DNA of 64,000 nt. Source: Scenedesmus sp. ARA3 (lineage: Eukaryota; Chlorophyta; Chlorophyceae; Sphaeropleales; Scenedesmaceae). The stretch covers positions 133,866 through 197,865 of the forward strand of contig RWJK01001672.1 in the NCBI GenBank assembly GCA_004335835.1. Direction: 5' to 3'. Below are positions 59,065 to 64,000 of this stretch, one piece after another (positions within the stretch are counted from its first letter, which is position 1; the number at the start of each line of letters is the position of its first letter). The notes under the pieces were generated by a model. That model ran no database searches, had not been told where the DNA came from, and saw only the letters and a list, made by a program, of their open reading frames with translations. Made by a program: the position numbers and the translations under genes.

Positions 59065-59615
59065 GAAAGGGTGTAGCTACTATAAGGGTGGAACTGTGTA
59101 TCAGCAGACTGGGCTGTGGGTATATGTGGCTGTTGCACAACTTGGTGCACTGCTGCTGTTGTTGCCCAGGTCCTGGCTTGGCTCTGTCCGCAACAACGAC
59201 GTCAAGTTGTAGCAACAAGGTGAGTTTTCTGTGATTGATCCTGAGCTAATATAGCCTGTAAGATCAGGCTGATGCAGAGCTGTCACAGCACTGATGGGAT
59301 GCAGTACTTCACAGCACTGATAGGACTTGCCAACGTAATGACTCTCGAAGGTGATTGATCGTACTGATGCAACTTGCTTTGAACAAACTTTCAAACGCCA
59401 TAAACAACAAGTATTTGCTGTACCGCAATGCGATCGCAATCTTCGAAACCCTGTCATGGTGGTGCATCGAGTTGTTAGGGCGCACGGCTTGATCTATGTT
59501 CTCAGAACGGCAGCTGAACTAGGTCGAACGTTTTACAAGCTGCGCCAGGGCTGTCTTCGTTTTCTGCCGGCACAGCTTCAAGTGCAACTGTGAAAGGGGC
59601 AGCAGGTCGCCGGTC
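59065..59615. promoter_or_regulatory. Shared upstream region of two divergent genes
   Basis: The DIS3L2-like gene starts at 59064 on minus and the PLAT-type gene at 59616 on plus. The 551 bp between the two ATGs must hold both 5' UTRs and promoters. I see no clear TATA box. A run of short direct repeats (TCACAGCACTGAT... at 59282-59325) is present. Confidence 0.5.
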
Positions 59616-62600
59616 ATGACCGCTCACACCATGCATCAGCTGTCAACAGGGCGTGTTGGGGCGCTAGTGTGTCCGCATGTAGCGATACTGGCTTCCAGGC
59701 CAAAGCCGAGCTTCCGGCCGGTACTATGCAGAGGGCTTCCTGGTTTCGGTTCCTCTGGCTTACCCAAGGCCACATCCAACGAGTGGCAGGTGCCTTCAAA
59801 TCTACTGCCCAGCAGGAGCCCCGGATCTGCCGAGGTGGGTACTTTGGCGGGGTCCTTTTGCTGACTCGGCTAGGGTCATGTCACAGGTTGGTTTGGCGAA
59901 GGGTGTGCAAGCGACACGTGACTGTTGTGGTAGCTCAGCTCCTCGAAACGCTGTCGTTCCTGCTGCCTGCAGGGCTCTCCAAGCAGCAGCATAGACGGCA
60001 GCACCAACAGCAGCAGCAGAAGCAGCAGCAAGAGCACTGTTTACACAGTGCGCCTCACTACTAGCTGGGACCGTGGTGCCGCGCTTTCAGAGCCAATGGC
60101 AGGCGTCAACGTGTGCTTGATCAGCAAGGATGGCAGCGCTGTGCTGCACCGCATTGCGCCAGTGAATGATCCAAGGGACAACCTGCAGGTCATGCAGCAG
60201 ATTTGCAGCGTGAGTGGGCCGCTTGCAGGTGCCTGAGTACACATGCGAACTTGCGGCAGCATGCTGTGTCGCTGTGTGTGGCTCGAGGGGTCATTTCTTG
60301 TTGCAGCCCCTCAGTGCCTGCAGGTCATTTGAACTTGCACAGTGTCTAAGAGCAGCAGCGACTACCACTGCAGTGTGTACATGCACCACCTCTGGCAGTT
60401 TGCTGCTGTGCACCAATAGCACTGCTCCAGCTGCTCCCAGCTTGTACTTGATGTAACATGCCATACAATGTCCTGCTGCTGTGATGTGCTGCTGCAGTTG
60501 GTTGGTGAGGAGTCAGGCGCTGACTGCTCTTCTGTGAGCAGCATGGATGCACCAGCCTGGCCAGCAGGCAAGGAGCCAGTCGCAAAGCTGCGGTTCCAGG
60601 TGCGTGCGTATATGCAGCCACACAGCAGCGTGCTGTATCCTTAGCTATGCGTATATGCAGCCACGCAGCAGCGTGCTGTATCCTTAGCTGTGCGTATATG
60701 CAGCCACGCAGCAGCGTGCTGTATCCTTAGCTGTGCGTATATGCAGCCACACAGCAGCGTGCTGTATCCTTAGCTGTGCGTGTATGCAGCCACGCAGCAG
60801 CGTGCTGTATCCTTAGCTGTGCGTATATGCAGCCACACAGCAGCTTGCTGTATCCTTAGCATCTGCGGTACTACCCTGCTCTGCATGGCTTGCACCTTTC
60901 GCGCTTGTCGAGGTATGTGCGGTGCCCATGGCACAGCTGCCAAAGCGTGTAAGCAGTATGCTCTCTGGGAACACAGACATGCCGGGTCCCTGCCGTTGCA
61001 TCTGCTGCGTAACATGCTGGTTCTCTGCGTTGCATCTGCTTTGCATCTGCTCCGTAACTCCTTTGCTTTTGCATCTGTTACACTGCAGCTGCCGCAGGGG
61101 GTTGCAGCGCACGAGGTTCGCTTCGTATCTGCATCTTGTGCTGGTCCTGCTTGCATGTCGAATCTCATAACTTGAACCTGCTCTGTCGTGCAAATGCATT
61201 TGCAGGAGGGCGCAGTCGATGAGGTCAGCTTTGTTGCACAGGAGCTGGGTGACCTTGCAGCAATCATGCTGGCCCCAGAGGGCGGCAGCTGGATGTGCAA
61301 CGAGGTGGACGTGTCAAGCAGCCGCACCAGCCACACAGACAGGTGAGCAATTGTGGGAGAAGATACGATTCAGCCAGCAACAGTTGTTGTATGGTAGCAC
61401 CAACATGTGTGCAACGAGGTGGACGTGTGAAGCAGCCGCACCAGCCACACAGACAGGTGAGCAAGTGTGGGAGAAGATGCAGTTCAGCCAGCAACAGATG
61501 TTCTGTGATAGCACAAACATGTGTGCGAGAATATGGACGTGCAGGCAGCCACACAGGCAGGTGCGCTTGCTGACTGCTGATCTTCTGGCTCCTCGCGCTG
61601 CTGCCTCACAGCTTCCCCATTACTTCAATTCCGTTTCCTGCGCAATGCTCTGCTTTTCTGTTGGTGTTATCCGTTCTGCTGGCATCTGCGCAGCAGCAGC
61701 AATACACCAGCATGCTCTGGCTGGTCTGTTTTCCCACACAGCAGCATGTGGTGTTGTTGGGGTGCTTGATTACTACCGATATGAGTGCTGGGTTGGCTGC
61801 TTGCTTGCAGGTTTGTGTGCCGCAAGCGCCTGGGTGGGCGCAAGGGCGAGCCGGCAGCATACCTCACGCCTGTGCCACCAGATGCGGTCGTGTATGGCTC
61901 GGGAGAGACAGCACGTGTCATTACCAAGGTGTGTGCAAGGATGTGGCATGAATGTGTCATTGTTGGCCATAGCAGCAGCTGTAGTGGCAGCAGCAGCATT
62001 TGCAGCAGCAGCAGCAGCATGCCATGATTGTGCAGGATAGCAAGGTGCTTGGCGTGCTTTTGGGACACCAGCGAAACGCAAGCTTATTGTGCGATAGTTG
62101 GAGCTTGCCCTGACGTTGTCAGCGGTGCACGGTCTGCGTCAGGGCAGCTCTATTTGGCTTTGGGCAAGCTGTCAGACAGCATGCGCTTTCTGTTCTCGAT
62201 GTATCTTTTATTATAAGCATTGCTGCTTGTTTCCTCATGCTACCTGCTGCCCTCTGCACACCTGGCGGCGCTGCTGCGGACAACAGGAGCAGGCAGCCGT
62301 GCTGCAGGCAATGAGCCTCGCAGACTACTCAGCGCTCAAGTCACGGCTGCTGATCACCACAGCGCTACTCACGCTAGGCGGCAGCGGAGTAGCAGCAGTC
62401 GCAAGCGGCGTTGAAGCAGCTGTCCCCTTTGCAATTGGAGGCATGGCTGGGCTGCTGTACCAGCTGCTGCTGCAGCTGGGAGCGGATGCCGCAGTTGCTA
62501 CTGCAGCATCTCAGTCGGATGCAGCGCAGCCGGGCAGGGCTACTGGATCAGCAGCAGCAGCAGCAGGTGATGCGCAGCAGGGCTTCCAGGCGCGTATGCT

Positions 62601-63163
62601 GCAGCTGCTGGGCAGCTCTGCGGTGCGGCTGGCGCTGCTGACATCAGCGGCGCTGCTGGCGCTGTGGGCCGTGCAGGAGAGCGGTGAGTTGTTGGATAGA
62701 GAAACAGCATTCATTACAAGCATCTTCATGTAAGTGTGCGAGCGAAGGCGCTTGAGCAGTGGCGCGCGTATTGCAGTGCTGTGCAGTTGCTGTTCGGTGC
62801 GGCGATACCCCAGCGCAAAGCAGCAGCAGATACACACTTGGTCTTGATGGCAGCTGCAGTGTGCTGTGGCCAGCTGACGTAATGACCCGGCTTCCGCACC
62901 ACAGCAGCTGTCTTGCTGGCTGCATAAAAGGCAGATCACTAGTGTCACTTCTCACCATTCTGCGTGCATGTCTGCTTGCAGGAACCCGCGACGGCGCAGG
63001 CGAGGGTGTGCTGCTGCAGCTGACGCCTGTTGATGCCTGGCAGCTGGGGCTGGGGCTGTGCGGCTTCATGATGTACAAGATCGCTGTGCTGGGGGTGAGC
63101 CTGGTGCCTGTGCAGCAGGGCAAGGTGCCGCAGCCAGCGCAGCAGGTGGAGAAGAATGCGTGA
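59616..63163 (+). CDS. Plastid-type membrane protein: PLAT-like N-half and four-helix membrane C-half
   Basis: Seven exons join to 463 aa: 59616-59834, 59973-60209, 60498-60599, 61206-61342, 61811-61928, 62287-62683 and 62982-63163. The first exon (MTAHTMHQLSTGRVGALV, basic and Ser-rich) looks like a plastid transit peptide. Residues about 90-235 (YTVRLTTSWDRGAALSEPMA, KLRFQEGAVDEVSFVAQELG, GDLAAIMLAPEGGSWMCNEV) have the beta-strand pattern of PLAT/LH2-like domains of plant plastid proteins. The second half has likely membrane segments: ITTALLTLGGSGVAAVASGV, VPFAIGGMAGLLYQLLLQ, LALLTSAALLALWAV and WQLGLGLCGFMMYKIAVLG. The GGMAGLLYQLLLQ stretch resembles AtpI/CGL160-type helices, which is a weak inference. 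No enzymatic motif is seen and the function is unknown. Confidence 0.72.
60601..60861 (+). repeat. 43-bp minisatellite at a donor site
   Basis: Six units (landmark GTATATGCAG or GTGTATGCAG at 60608, 60651, 60694, 60737, 60780 and 60823) follow immediately after the donor of exon 60498-60599. The period is exactly 43 bp and the units differ at only a few sites. Confidence 0.95.
61405..61562 (+). repeat. Copies of exon 61206-61342 3' edge
   Basis: The exon end with its donor (original 61293-61365) is repeated 112 bp downstream at 61405-61477, with TCA changed to TGA so the reading now stops. A shorter degenerate copy lies at 61527-61562. Both keep ACAG/GTGAGC- or GCAG/GTGCGC-like donors. Confidence 0.92.
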
Positions 63164-64000
63164 GCTGTGCGCGTGAGAGTGTGCCTGCAAAGGAGTGCGT
63201 GATGCATTTCAGTGGCTGGCAGACCGAGCAGGCTGGAGCTACAGCTGCAGGTGGCTGGAAGCAAGCTGGGGTGTGCATTGCGCACTGCGCTTGCACGATG
63301 CGGGGTGCGTCTGGCAGGTCCCGGGTGTTTGTGCATTCTGTTTTGGGTACTGTAATTGGGCGTGTTGGGTTTGTGTGTGTCCTGCTGCTTTGAAGCGGTT
63401 ATGTTGAGGAGTGCTGTTATTGTGGCAGCGTGGGTTTGTGCATCCGTCTCTGTGTGAATGCAGCGGGATGGCGCGGCAGGAGCACAGCTGTGCTTGCTTG
63501 TTGGGCAGCTCCAGGGTCACCACCTAGAAGGAGGTGCCTCTGCAGTTGCCATGCACTGCTAGGAGCAGAGAAGCGTAACTTGTTGTCTATTACAGATGCT
63601 GAGGTGAAGGTGAAGCGGTTTGTGTCGGATGATGCTTGGGGTTCTGTCAGGTTACTGGTGTCTAGGTTCATTGCTGATTTTTTTGAAAAGGCTTGGGGTG
63701 TGCGTAATGCTTGCAAACACGAGGGCGTAGTTGCCGCTACATTGGGGCGCGGGGCCGATGGCGTTGATGCTATGGCTTGATGAGTAGCATGATGATGAGG
63801 AGCAGAGAAGCTTGCTATTCTGCAGTTGCTCTGGCTAGGCTGCTATGCAGGCAGGCTGTTGTGCACTGCATTGTTGCCAGCTCACTGTGCTGGATGCAGT
63901 AGCGGTCAGCATTACTTACTCACTTTGCACTCTCAGCACGGCACGCTGTGTGAATGTCGGCAGCAGTGAAGTGGGCTATATCATGGATAGTCTTGCGGTT
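63164..64000. other. 3' UTR and downstream sequence
   Basis: No gene is supported. A 116-codon open stretch at 63430-63780 has no recognisable family and lies where the 3' UTR is expected. Confidence 0.5.
63351..63355 (+). terminator. TGTAA poly(A)-like signal
   Basis: The motif is 188 bp after the stop of the PLAT-type gene, a normal distance for green-algal 3' UTRs. Confidence 0.5.

Noticed and set aside
63430..63780. 116-codon plus-strand frame after the PLAT-type gene
   Set aside because: There is no family resemblance. It starts after a TGTAA signal and has the composition of neighbouring non-coding DNA.

Overview
The window is nuclear DNA from a eukaryote, most likely a chlorophycean green alga of the Scenedesmus/Tetradesmus/Chlamydomonas type. 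That placement is inference. It rests on plant-type plastid genes (a DiT1-like dicarboxylate translocator and a DUF2358 protein), a tubulin-type cytosolic carboxypeptidase, an intron roughly every 100-250 coding bases with GT-AG borders, very heavy CTG/CAG triplet content, long Ala/Ser/Gln runs in proteins, and TGTAA poly(A)-like signals. There are no bacterial operons, tRNAs or rRNAs that I can support.

Layout. (+) 150-2785: 3' part of a plastid 2-oxoglutarate/malate translocator. (-) 3937-11495: cytosolic carboxypeptidase with a long low-complexity tail. (-) 12492-14505: DUF2358 plastid protein. (+) 15777-20721: coiled-coil protein ending in an antibiotic-biosynthesis-monooxygenase-like domain. 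(+) 22289-28479: carnosine-synthase-like ATP-grasp enzyme. (-) 30086-33763: ribosomal protein eS4. (-) 36464-36861: one orphan Ser-rich terminal exon. (-) 38807-40775: 20S proteasome beta-1. (-) 43762-49000: pyruvate decarboxylase. (-) 49887-59064: DIS3L2-like exoribonuclease. (+) 59616-63163: plastid-type membrane protein with a PLAT-like N-terminal half. I rebuilt the exon structures by hand from splice signals and conserved protein sequence. Every joined model closes in frame with the expected family motifs.

The genes are unrelated housekeeping and plastid functions, as expected for a random nuclear segment. DIS3L2 and the PLAT-type gene are divergent and share a 551-bp upstream region.

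The outstanding feature is structural. In nearly every gene, short segments straddling one exon-intron junction (about 30-140 bp, part exon and part intron) have been tandemly duplicated. The extra copies lie in the adjoining intron as decaying half-exons that still carry a splice site. I count about twenty such events in 64 kb. They affect eight of the ten annotated genes and are densest in the DIS3L2-like gene. A second intron peculiarity is that many 3' splice sites are preceded by pure (CTG)n or related arrays instead of an ordinary polypyrimidine tract.
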